DNA of 11,352 bases. Origin: Myxococcales bacterium (lineage in GTDB: Bacteria; Myxococcota_A; Polyangia; Polyangiales; Polyangiaceae). Location: assembly GCA_023248785.1 (NCBI GenBank), contig JAHFDX010000059.1, forward strand, positions 1 through 11,352, read 5' to 3'. The notes under the pieces were generated by a model, which searched no databases, was not told where the DNA came from, and worked only from the letters and a program-made list of their open reading frames with translations. Of the stretch, positions 1-6,666 are shown piece after piece (positions within the stretch are counted from its first letter, which is position 1; the number at the start of each line of letters is the position of its first letter). A program made the position numbers and the translations under genes.

Positions 1-822
1 TGGCTATCGACCCATGCGGTGTATGTCTTGCCGTACGCGAGAAGGCCCGAGGTGGGTCGACCGTTGATGGTTGCCAAGATCTCCATCGTGCGCGCATCGA
101 GCACAATGTTGAACGGATAACCGGCGAGTCCATAGGCGCCGAGGCTCTTGGCGCCCGGATCGAGAAAGACGTTGAAGTTGACCTTGTACGTGGTCACCCA
201 ATAATCGAGGTCGGTCTTGGTCGACGGTTGGCCGCTCGTGCTCTCCGCGACGCCGTCGACGTACGCGATTTTCTCTGCCGTAAATTGCGCAAGGCTCGAG
301 ACGACTTCCTGCACTTCCTTTTGGCAATGCGGACACCAGTTGGCCGTCGCCGCAAGCACGACGACCTTGTATTTTCTCATCTGCGGATCGAAGAAGTTCG
401 CCATCGAGATCGTTTGCAATCCCTTTGACGAATCGCCGTCGGGGTACCCATCGAACTGGTAGTTCTTGAGTACGCTGCCGGCCGTCGTTCCTTTGCGCGC
501 GGTCGTGCCGATGCCCTTGGTTGGATACGCCTCGCCATAGGCGATTCAAGTTCGTCCCCGTAGGGGCCGCATCGGGCACTGCGCTGTCCTTCCCGGGATT
601 CGTGCCCGTGTCGGGCGCGTTCGTATCGGCTTGTGCGCCGGTGTCTTTCATTGCGGATGAGCTCGCGTCATTCGCCATGCCTGCGTCGTTCGTGGCCGCC
701 GGCTCGGACGGATCGGCACAGGGCGTGCTCAAGCACTCAGACGCGTTGTTGGACGAGCACCCCGCAGGCAGTAACAACGGCAAAAGCGGCGCAAACACCA
801 CCCAAAGACCGACACGCTTCAT
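1..822 (-). pseudogene. Frameshifted TlpA/thioredoxin-like lipoprotein, 3' end outside window
   Basis: Translation from the ATG at 822 gives a hydrophobic signal segment ending in LLPAGC (lipid Cys22; Pro at -3 makes the lipobox imperfect), then an Asp/Ala/Thr/Gly-rich linker to about residue 94. From position 539 the coherent protein continues in another frame (YGEAYPTKGIG...) and stays open to the window edge, about 179 more residues. That frame contains NWCPHCQ at 324-338, a thioredoxin-type CxxC preceded by Trp, and later AGYPFNIVLD, whose Tyr-Pro fits the cis-Pro loop. The family reduces or oxidises thiols on exported proteins. An AGGGTGA ribosome-binding site precedes the ATG. The downstream frame has a TGA at 546-548, so the indel lies just after it, between about 546 and 530. 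No homopolymer is present there. The frameshift is either real decay or a sequencing error; the redoxin call is firm. Confidence 0.8.
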
Positions 823-862
823 ATGGATCACCCTATGGAAAGAAGTAGCCCCGAGTCGGCGA

Positions 863-890
863 ACTCTGGCACGCGAGAGGTGCGTGTCAA
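863..890 (-). promoter_or_regulatory. Candidate sigma70-type promoter for the thioredoxin-like lipoprotein
   Basis: On the minus strand a perfect -35 hexamer TTGACA (885-890) is followed after 16 bases by CAGAGT (863-868), which matches the TATAAT consensus at three of six positions. It lies about 40 bases upstream of the ATG at 822, inside the 112-base gap after the stop of the preceding minus-strand gene. The spacer also holds a short inverted repeat, CACGC/GCGTG. The weak -10 keeps confidence low. Confidence 0.35.
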
Positions 891-934
891 TAGCGATAAC
901 GAGCTCGGAGGTTACGAATCCATGACGCCGCGGG

Positions 935-1462
935 TCAGGGTGTTTTTGTGAACTTGGCGTACAGGTTGACCGCCTGACGCGACTTCCCAATCACGAGCAG
1001 AATCGTCTTTCCGCCCCTCGCGTCATAGGGTGCCTTGTACATCATGGGGGATGGTCCACTCTTCGCCGCCTTCTTTTGGGGTGCGAGGACAATCGCCGTT
1101 AGCGTCGTGCTCGAGGGCGCCTTGTAGAATCCGCACACGAGTAGCGAGTCGACCTTGGGATCCAACGTGATCTTGGACCCCACCTCAACCTGCGTGGCGT
1201 CGCGCGAGCCATAGGCCACCACCCACACGTTCGGAGCGTAGAACGACACCACCTTCGCGAGCGAGGTTGGCCCTCCCGCGAAATCCCCCAGACCGCGGTC
1301 CTCGTCGTAGGTTTCCTGCGTCGTCGACATTTGGAGCGCGGCTTTCATCACGCTTGGGTCAGCGCACACCTTTGGAAAAGGCGGCCCCGCCTGTGCGAGC
1401 GATGAGAGTGGGACGAGCACACTTGCACACACCGTGACGAGCGCAAAAAAATGGCGAATCAT
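935..1462 (-). CDS. Small exported protein of unknown function, member of a divergent paralogue pair
   Basis: A 175-residue protein with a Sec signal peptide (MIRHFF plus a hydrophobic core, cleavage probably after AQA at residue 25). There is no lipobox, so the mature form is likely soluble in the periplasm or secreted. It has two mature cysteines, C33 and C110 (in LLVC), which could form a disulfide. The C-terminal half alternates hydrophobic and polar residues (TLTAIVLAP, KTILLVIGK), which suggests a beta-rich fold. I do not recognise the family. It shares Cys-Trp-Cys spacing, the LLVC block and a C-terminal KT-hydrophobic strand with the product of 1595-2164, transcribed the other way from a shared 132-base gap. 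The ribosome-binding site is weak. No enzyme motif is visible. Confidence 0.85.
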   Translation of the reverse strand: MIRHFFALVTVCASVLVPLSSLAQAGPPFPKVCADPSVMKAALQMSTTQETYDEDRGLGDFAGGPTSLAKVVSFYAPNVWVVAYGSRDATQVEVGSKITLDPKVDSLLVCGFYKAPSSTTLTAIVLAPQKKAAKSGPSPMMYKAPYDARGGKTILLVIGKSRQAVNLYAKFTKTP

Positions 1463-1566
1463 AACCGTGTCATACGGCTGCAGCGGCTCCTGCCTTTAGC
1501 GATTCGCGAGAGGGAAGTGAACGAGCGTGGCAAGTCAACTAAAGGTCTAGGCTCCGAGTGGCCGTA

Positions 1567-1590
1567 CCCTTCCTGAGGAAGATTGAAGGG
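1567..1590 (+). promoter_or_regulatory. Alternative hairpins covering the ribosome-binding site of the next gene
   Basis: CCCTTC at 1567-1572 is complementary to GAAGGG at 1585-1590, the Shine-Dalgarno-like stretch just before the ATG at 1595. The overlapping CTTCC (1569-1573) can instead pair with GGAAG (1577-1581) across a TGA loop. The two pairings exclude each other, so one fold would hide the ribosome-binding site and the other would free it. The complementarity is visible in the sequence; a regulatory role is inference, and such short pairings can arise by chance. Confidence 0.3.
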
Positions 1591-1594
1591 AACC

Positions 1595-2164
1595 ATGTCC
1601 AAACTACTTTCTGCAATTTCGAGCGCGTTTGTTTTTGGTACCGTCCTCGCGACAAGTCCGACGGCTTTTGCGGACAGCTACGGCGATCAATATCGGGGAA
1701 AGACGCGCTGCTCGGACGATCTCACGATGACTGTTGTCCATCGGTATTTTAGCGACAAAGACAGCACGTTCCTCAGAGACTCTCGGGTGAATCCCATGAC
1801 GCTTAACAAAACGTGGGCCGGCAAGCTGACGATCCTAAAGTCGTCCGTATGGATGCAAGCCGAGAAGTCGACTGACACGTCCGGACCGTCAAATATCGTT
1901 CTTGAGAAAACGGAAGACGGCTCCGCGGGTATTAATCTTCTCGTATGCAGTTACGAATTTGTGCCCAATGAAAAAACGAAAGTCTTCCTCGTTAACGAAT
2001 CGATCTTTCGAATGTCTCACGATGCTCAAAAGGGAACGAAGGTTGCGGCAGCGCTCTCGAACCGCAAGGGCAAGAAAACACTCTATGTGGTTTACCTCTC
2101 CGCTGAATCGGATTTCCGTTCGTTCGCGTACGCGCTGACGCCCACATCTGACGCCCCGAAGTAA
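1595..2164 (+). CDS. Small exported protein of unknown function, diverged paralogue of the 935-1462 product
   Basis: A 189-residue protein from the ATG at 1595 (GAAGGG four bases upstream). A TTG at 1583 would add four residues and is less likely. It has a Sec signal peptide with cleavage probably after TAFA at residue 26, and no lipobox. Mature cysteines are C39 and C118, the latter in LLVC. Aligned with the neighbouring divergent protein, the first Cys to Trp distance is 47 in both, Trp to the second Cys is 32 versus 30, and the second Cys to the KT of the last strand is 43 versus 42. LLVC, a Pro six residues after its Cys and a following hydrophobic strand are shared. This supports common ancestry despite low identity. 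The C-terminus is a polar tail (TPTSDAPK). Function is unknown. Confidence 0.85.
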   Translation: MSKLLSAISSAFVFGTVLATSPTAFADSYGDQYRGKTRCSDDLTMTVVHRYFSDKDSTFLRDSRVNPMTLNKTWAGKLTILKSSVWMQAEKSTDTSGPSNIVLEKTEDGSAGINLLVCSYEFVPNEKTKVFLVNESIFRMSHDAQKGTKVAAALSNRKGKKTLYVVYLSAESDFRSFAYALTPTSDAPK

Positions 2165-2236
2165 CAGAGATCCACACGCAAAAATCCATTCGTTCCGACC
2201 GATGGTCAAAACGCGCGCCCGTGGTATGGATGCGCC

Positions 2237-3031
2237 GTGGCTTCGCTTCGAATTATTCTTGCGAACTCGATGTGGCTGGTTCTTGGCGCTGCAGCATGCG
2301 CAACCAGCGAAGACGAAGATCGCTTTTGTGTTACGTGCGCAGCCGACGGGGCCGTGCCTTCAACCGATGGTCATCGTGGGGCCGACGGCGTTCCTAGAGA
2401 TGGCACGCCCGGAGACCGCGACTCCGCGGGGGCCGACGGATCGGGCTCGGATGTGTCAACCGGCGACGCGGCGCAGGTGCATGAGGGCGGCGACGAAGGC
2501 ATCGTGGGTGCCATCACGGGTTCTCCGTGCACGTCGGGTGCTTCGGGCCGAACGGCACTTCGAGTGCATTGGTCGAACGCGGGCGGACAGGCACAGGTTT
2601 CCTACGATGAGTGGGGGATGCCGGATCGCTCGCGTCAGCACGTGAGTGCGTACGGCTACCAAATTGGTTTCACATCCTCGTTCGTCGATCCCTACCTCGG
2701 CTCCGGTGGTTTGCAACTCGATGGGTCCGATTTCATCGACATCGAGCTCAGCACTACGCTCGTTCCCACGATCGCGGAGGCAACGCTCAGTCTCTTTGGG
2801 CGCAGCTACCACACCACCGCAAGCGGTAGCTTCTCGTGGACGTCGTTCACTGACACCGGTTCCACGAACACCAATTTCGTAAGCAATGCGGCGCCGTACA
2901 AGTGGTACTCAGCCTCGCTTGGCAGCGCGGTCGTCGCGAATGACGGCAAGGCGCTCTTGCGCACTAAAGCTGGGCCTTCGTCCGGCTCGCTTGTTGTGAA
3001 TCAACTCGAGATTTGCATACGGGAAAAGTAA
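2237..3031 (+). CDS. Lipoprotein with acidic linker and predicted beta-rich C-terminal domain
   Basis: A 264-residue protein starting at GTG (2237), the only in-frame start near the signal segment; its ribosome-binding site is poor. The signal ends in GAAAC (lipid Cys21, Ala at +2). Soon after comes a CVTC pair (C31, C34), then a Gly/Asp-rich linker to about residue 95. The rest is a compact domain beginning at C98, with alternating hydrophobic strands and aromatic-rich turns (FGRSYHTTASGSFSWTSF, APYKWYSAS) and ending in LVVNQLEICIREK with C260. C98 and C260 may bridge the domain ends. The pattern fits a surface beta-sandwich (carbohydrate-binding or adhesin-like), but no catalytic or named-family motif is seen. 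It stands alone, 72 bases after the previous gene and with no clear terminator after it. Confidence 0.82.
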   Translation: MASLRIILANSMWLVLGAAACATSEDEDRFCVTCAADGAVPSTDGHRGADGVPRDGTPGDRDSAGADGSGSDVSTGDAAQVHEGGDEGIVGAITGSPCTSGASGRTALRVHWSNAGGQAQVSYDEWGMPDRSRQHVSAYGYQIGFTSSFVDPYLGSGGLQLDGSDFIDIELSTTLVPTIAEATLSLFGRSYHTTASGSFSWTSFTDTGSTNTNFVSNAAPYKWYSASLGSAVVANDGKALLRTKAGPSSGSLVVNQLEICIREK

Positions 3032-3147
3032 CGTTTGCCCCGCAACACGGCCTGGCCGCGACGACATGTGCGTCGGAATGAGGATTAGGGTACTTAACGA
3101 GCAGGGCGATCTGCCGTTCGTGAGAGGTCGGCGACGGGAGGGAAATG

Positions 3148-4341
3148 ATGGCGCAGACCCAGACTTTGCGTGGGCTCCAGGTCGAGATGAGCAAGGCGTG
3201 TTCACTCGACACGCTTGGGCGTCTCGCGCAAGCGCTTCGTGTGGAGGAAATCGCCGGGCTATCGGACAACACGCTGCGTAACTATCTCATTACGTACAGC
3301 TACCACCTCCTTGATGAGCAAATGCGCCAGTACATCGGGCCGAACCTCAGTTGGGTGGGGTTCGGATCATGGGCATCGGAGCTTGCTGGCAAGTGCATTC
3401 GTGGAGAGCAAGTGCCGCTGCGTCGGTTGATGCCGCAGCGACTTGTGGCGCACGTGAGCCGTACGGTCGCACGTGGAAATCAATGGGTGTACGCAGACAT
3501 CGCGCCCGTGTTTCGGAATTTTGGCAACATGATGTCCGAGGCCTCCCCGCGCGAGCGAAACTTATTTGCGAAGCTGGCTTTGCAGGGTGGCAACAACCTT
3601 CACGATCTTGTGAAGGAATCGCTGGGACTCGATCCGAGGCCGCAATTGGAGGGGGGTCAAGCGCTTCTATGCGCTGCGTTCGAACAGTACCTCATCGCTT
3701 CCTATGAACCTGGTGCCGACGCGCAAGCAGAGCGTGTGTTTGTCGCAAACGCGGCCGTGGGGCTGCACGAGCAACGGCATCTTGATCCGATGATCGATGA
3801 GATGCTCTCGTTTCCGCTTCTAAATCGCATGGCCAAGGCAGCGTTTACGCCGTTGTTCCATCTGGCCGATCTCACGCGACCCGCGCGAGAAAAAATGGGT
3901 GTCCTTTTCGAGGCGGAACTCGTGCGCTCCTTGCTTGTGCGATGGCCGGGCCTCTCTGAAGCGGCTGAGCTATCGCGCGAGGCCCGGGGTTTTTTTGAGC
4001 ATGTACGCAAACAACGTCTCACGTATGCGTTCAGTACTCGATTCGTTTTGGCTCTGCCTCTTGGCGACGACATGCTCGAAGTCGGAAAGGATGTGAGCTC
4101 TCCTGATGGCGTCGCGATGTTTCCCGAGCATCTGCGTGTGTTTGACACGACCGATGAACATTTTCGCGCACTGCTCGGCGATGTCCTCTCGTGGGATCGC
4201 ACACCCGACACCTTGGTAGGAAGTGCGGCGACCGATTGGTCCGATCTGGGAGACCGGATGAACTTCATCCTCGATCTCTTTCGTTCGCGTCAGCAGAACC
4301 CCGCCCTCTTCACGAACCCACTCCTGCGAACGGCGAGTTAG
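3148..4341 (+). CDS. Unrecognised cytosolic, mostly helical protein
   Basis: A 397-residue protein. Two ATGs are adjacent (3145 and 3148); I chose 3148 because GGAGG at 3137-3141 then sits at a normal six-base spacing. There is no signal peptide or membrane segment. The composition suggests a largely alpha-helical fold, with a conserved-looking C-terminal block (WSDLGDRMNFILDLFRSRQ) just before the end. HEQRH at residues 207-211 matches HEXXH by letter, but no clear third zinc ligand or protease context is present, so I do not call it a peptidase. The downstream SRPBCC gene lies on the same strand and in the same frame, which suggests joint expression. I cannot name the family; a role acting on or with a small hydrophobic ligand would be guesswork from the neighbour. 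Confidence 0.85.
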   Translation: MAQTQTLRGLQVEMSKACSLDTLGRLAQALRVEEIAGLSDNTLRNYLITYSYHLLDEQMRQYIGPNLSWVGFGSWASELAGKCIRGEQVPLRRLMPQRLVAHVSRTVARGNQWVYADIAPVFRNFGNMMSEASPRERNLFAKLALQGGNNLHDLVKESLGLDPRPQLEGGQALLCAAFEQYLIASYEPGADAQAERVFVANAAVGLHEQRHLDPMIDEMLSFPLLNRMAKAAFTPLFHLADLTRPAREKMGVLFEAELVRSLLVRWPGLSEAAELSREARGFFEHVRKQRLTYAFSTRFVLALPLGDDMLEVGKDVSSPDGVAMFPEHLRVFDTTDEHFRALLGDVLSWDRTPDTLVGSAATDWSDLGDRMNFILDLFRSRQQNPALFTNPLLRTAS

Positions 4342-4347
4342 GGTGAG

Positions 4348-4369
4348 CCCTCGAATTCCGGATCGAGGG
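4348..4369 (+). terminator. Possible hairpin terminator after the 3148-4341 gene
   Basis: Six bases after the TAG stop, CCCTCGA and TCGAGGG form a perfect seven-base-pair stem around an eight-base loop. Only three T residues follow after one A, so an intrinsic terminator would be weak. It may act as an attenuator or an mRNA-stabilising 3' hairpin between this gene and the SRPBCC gene. Confidence 0.35.
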
Positions 4370-4569
4370 ATTTCGAGCGCATTTCGCGTCGGCTGCAAGG
4401 CGCGACGACGACGAGGCTCCGGCCTCTGGCGAGCGAAGCTCGGCAGGAGCTCAGCGATAGGCGGGAGCGACCGAAGGGAGATGCTAGAGGTATTCAGAGG
4501 AGGAGCAACGAAGCAGATGGCCGAAATTTTCCGCAAGACCGACGGGAGCGAATTCGAGGACTCGCCCTA

Positions 4570-5043
4570 ATGGCGCGCACGCGCTCCACGATCCATGCGC
4601 GCGTAAGCAGTGTGACGGCGTTCGATTTCGTGAGCGACTTTCGGCATGCACCCCTTTGGGATCCGCAGGCGCGGTCGGTTGTGAAAGTGACGGAAGGCCC
4701 GATTGGCGTTGGAACACAATTTCTCATGGTGGGCGCCGTGATCGGACGACGCCTTGAATTGCCCTACGAGATCGTGGTCTTCGAGCGTCCGCTTCGACTT
4801 GTCATGGCGGGAAGCACGCGCTTTCTTCGTTATCGCGACGAGATTACGTTTGTCGACGAGGGAGACCGCACCCGACTTACGTACGATGCGGAGCTCGAAA
4901 TTCAAATAGTAAAGCGCCTTGCCGATCACGTCTTGCAGCTCGTGTTTTCCCGCATCGCGGAGGTTGCCACGAGGGGAATGGCGCAGGCTATCGAAGCTTA
5001 TTCCGAATACGGCATAACCTCCAAGATCCAGAGTAGGACGTAA
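4570..5043 (+). CDS. SRPBCC/START-like ligand-binding protein (polyketide cyclase/dehydrase type)
   Basis: A 157-residue cytosolic protein, the usual length for a single SRPBCC domain. The N-terminal block (FDFVSDFRHAPLWDP, residues 18-32) followed by VTEGPIGVGTQFLM is the typical helix-strand entry of the polyketide_cyc2 subgroup. The middle is a run of antiparallel strands, and the C-terminus (about residues 115-150) is the long helix that closes the hydrophobic cavity. Members bind or transport hydrophobic small molecules and some are cyclases; ligand and reaction cannot be read here. GAGGA at 4556-4560 is a reasonable ribosome-binding site nine bases before the ATG. The start overlaps the stop of a short open frame (TAATG). 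It is preceded by the unrecognised 3148-4341 gene and followed by a recombinase remnant. Confidence 0.88.
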   Translation: MARTRSTIHARVSSVTAFDFVSDFRHAPLWDPQARSVVKVTEGPIGVGTQFLMVGAVIGRRLELPYEIVVFERPLRLVMAGSTRFLRYRDEITFVDEGDRTRLTYDAELEIQIVKRLADHVLQLVFSRIAEVATRGMAQAIEAYSEYGITSKIQSRT

Positions 5044-5070
5044 TGCCGAGCGACGCTGCCAAGCGTATGA

Positions 5071-5178
5071 GATCAGATCACCACGACGGAGCGCTTCTAC
5101 GGGCATGTGGACCTCGAGGAGAAACGCAAGGCGATCGAGGCCAACCCGCCGCCCGTCACGAGGACGCGCGGTCGGTGA
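5071..5178 (+). pseudogene. C-terminal remnant of a tyrosine recombinase (integrase)
   Basis: The frame from 5071 to the TGA at 5176-5178 encodes about 35 residues, beginning DQITTTERFYGHVD and continuing LEEKRKAIEANPP. T-T-x-R-x-Y-x-H-V followed by a basic helix is the usual end of phage-type/XerC-D-type integrases, with the catalytic Tyr (codon 5098-5100) as nucleophile. A TGA at 5068-5070 closes the frame upstream, and the Arg/Lys/His-Arg catalytic box is absent because the SRPBCC gene ends at 5043. The piece is too short to function and has no plausible start, so it is a relic of a lost integrative element or integrase gene. The motif match is by recognition, not by search. Confidence 0.6.
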
Positions 5179-5206
5179 GAGGAGGCCCGCGGTTCTCGCC
5201 TTCCTC
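5179..5206. terminator. Inverted repeat between convergent genes
   Basis: GAGGAGGC (5179-5186) pairs with GCCTTCCTC (5198-5206) apart from one bulged base, with an 11-base loop. It sits between the plus-strand genes ending at 5043/5178 and the minus-strand gene ending at 5230. Neither strand has a T tract after it, so it is at best a weak or factor-assisted terminator. Confidence 0.25.
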
Positions 5207-5229
5207 GAGAGGCTGTAACGTCCACTACG

Positions 5230-6405
5230 CTACTGCAACACCTGCGATACGGTCGCGGCATCGAGAGATACCAGCTTCTCGGTGTTGCGCTTCAGCAGCG
5301 CCGTCGCCTCGCTATTGATGTCTTTGACCGAGACGTGCGCCCAGCGCTGCTCATCCATCACCGTGTCGTCGCTGCCGAAGATAGAACGCGAGAGGTCGGT
5401 GACCACTTTCAGGTTCGCGAAATTGTGCGGCGCGCTCCTGTTGTGGCCGGTCTGGGAGGCGAATCGTATGACGAGCGCATGGGCGGTTTCCTTCGCTTCA
5501 GCCAACTCGACCAGCTTCGCTCGGTACTCCAACTCCGGCTGCTCCAACTTTGGAAACATCTTGTAATCCGCAAAATGCTGAGACTCGTGCGCGAGGTAGC
5601 TTACGGAGAACGTTTCGCTGGCCGTATCGTACGAATCCGCAACGCAATAGAGCGAATCCTTCTTTGCCCATCCGCTAGAGTATGCCTTGCCGCAGGTGGC
5701 GAATGCGCTCCAGCCGAGCACGGCAAAGTCCTGCATGAAGACTACCTTCACGGGGATCGTGATCTCGGGGAGCCTTACGTCGTAGGTCCTGGCCGTCTCC
5801 TTTCCCCACGCCATGAGCTCATAGTATGGGCGCGTGACGCCTCGAATGGAGTGGAAGCTTTTCTGGAGGAGAATTGAGCCCAACTCATCGAGCAGATCAT
5901 CGAGGGAGTCGTATTTCGCTCGATAACCGGCACCGCCGAGAAAAGCGCTCAAGCGTTTGAACAGGTACATCTCCCCTTCGGGGACGCTGAGCTCCTGGAG
6001 GAGCACGCGTATCCAATACTCCCGATAGACCCCGATGAGTTCGGCGACGAACGGGTCTCGGACCTCGAGCGGAGGCAGCTTCTTCTCGGCGAACGTCCGA
6101 AGAAGGCACTCCCGCTCAGAACGCTCAAAGCCGCCCAACGAGTCGACCGGCACCTTCTCCAGGATCCGCAGCGCTTCGCGCACATCACCCTCAAGCGCCT
6201 TTGAGTAAACAGGTGCGAGCAGGTTCGGACCGGAGCGCTTCTGCTTGCTCTGCTTCTCGACCGGCGCGGGTTGTCCGGGCGCCGGGGCCGTTGAGTGCGC
6301 GCAACCCGTGTACACCAGCAACGCCACGAACATCGAACTGAGACTTCCGACCCAGAGTGCAGGCATCTGGACTCCAGCAGATGGGGTGTTCCTCTTGGAA
6401 ATCAT
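5230..6405 (-). CDS. Lipoprotein with HEXXH zinc-metallopeptidase-like motif
   Basis: A 391-residue protein from the ATG at 6405, chosen because MISKR supplies the basic n-region. The ATG at 6366 has a better ribosome-binding site (GGAG) and would be 13 residues shorter; a TTG at 6441 is unlikely. The hydrophobic core ends in LLVYTGC (lipid Cys35, Ala at +2), followed by a Pro/Lys-rich linker. A helical region runs to about residue 200. Then comes SYLAHESQHFADY with HESQH at residues 273-277 (5575-5589), and 16 residues later Glu293 in ELEYRAKL. HEXXH plus a downstream Glu in a helix is the layout of gluzincin-type zinc peptidases, so an envelope peptidase is plausible. The family is not recognised and activity is inference. 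It is divergent from the 6667 gene and convergent with the SRPBCC side. Confidence 0.82.
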   Translation of the reverse strand: MISKRNTPSAGVQMPALWVGSLSSMFVALLVYTGCAHSTAPAPGQPAPVEKQSKQKRSGPNLLAPVYSKALEGDVREALRILEKVPVDSLGGFERSERECLLRTFAEKKLPPLEVRDPFVAELIGVYREYWIRVLLQELSVPEGEMYLFKRLSAFLGGAGYRAKYDSLDDLLDELGSILLQKSFHSIRGVTRPYYELMAWGKETARTYDVRLPEITIPVKVVFMQDFAVLGWSAFATCGKAYSSGWAKKDSLYCVADSYDTASETFSVSYLAHESQHFADYKMFPKLEQPELEYRAKLVELAEAKETAHALVIRFASQTGHNRSAPHNFANLKVVTDLSRSIFGSDDTVMDEQRWAHVSVKDINSEATALLKRNTEKLVSLDAATVSQVLQ

Positions 6406-6666
6406 CGCCGTACCGTGCACCGAGGACCGCATCGAAGACAAGCTCGTTATGCTGAGCGATCTACCGCTGGTCTGAACGATTCTAGGCTCGTGGAGGCTCT
6501 ACTCCGCATTACGTTCTTCTCAGGCTATCGAAGAGCACAGTCGCAGATGACGCACGCATCGCCCGGGAGTTGGCCGCGTTCGCTTTACCACTGATCTCGT
6601 CGAGGTCGTTGGCTTCCGTGCAATCTCGAGTGCCAGGCGAGGCTTGTCTTCGTACCATCGAGATTC
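6406..6666. other. Divergent intergenic region
   Basis: These 261 bases separate the start of the minus-strand HEXXH lipoprotein from the plus-strand lipoprotein at 6667 and must carry both promoters. I saw no convincing -35/-10 pair, operator, hairpin or RNA gene in it. Short open frames run through it but lack ribosome-binding sites and family resemblance. Confidence 0.5.

Noticed and set aside
4..990. A single 328-codon minus-strand open frame read as one protein
   Set aside because: Only its middle part (822 to about 541) is real. Upstream of 822 it lacks signal or family character, and after 540 it becomes Arg-rich nonsense while the redoxin domain continues in another frame.
1521..1543. 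ECF-sigma-like GGAA...GTC spacing upstream of the 1595 gene
   Set aside because: The motif is short and degenerate, and no ECF sigma factor or regulon partner is in the window.
3702..4268. A 188-codon minus-strand frame opposite the 3148-4341 gene
   Set aside because: It has an Arg/Ser-rich composition typical of antisense shadows in GC-rich coding DNA, with no ribosome-binding site or domain.
5043..5318. A 91-codon plus-strand frame overlapping the SRPBCC stop
   Set aside because: It runs into the antisense of the HEXXH lipoprotein, has an Arg/Pro/Ser-rich shadow composition, and the recombinase signature is in a different frame of the same DNA.
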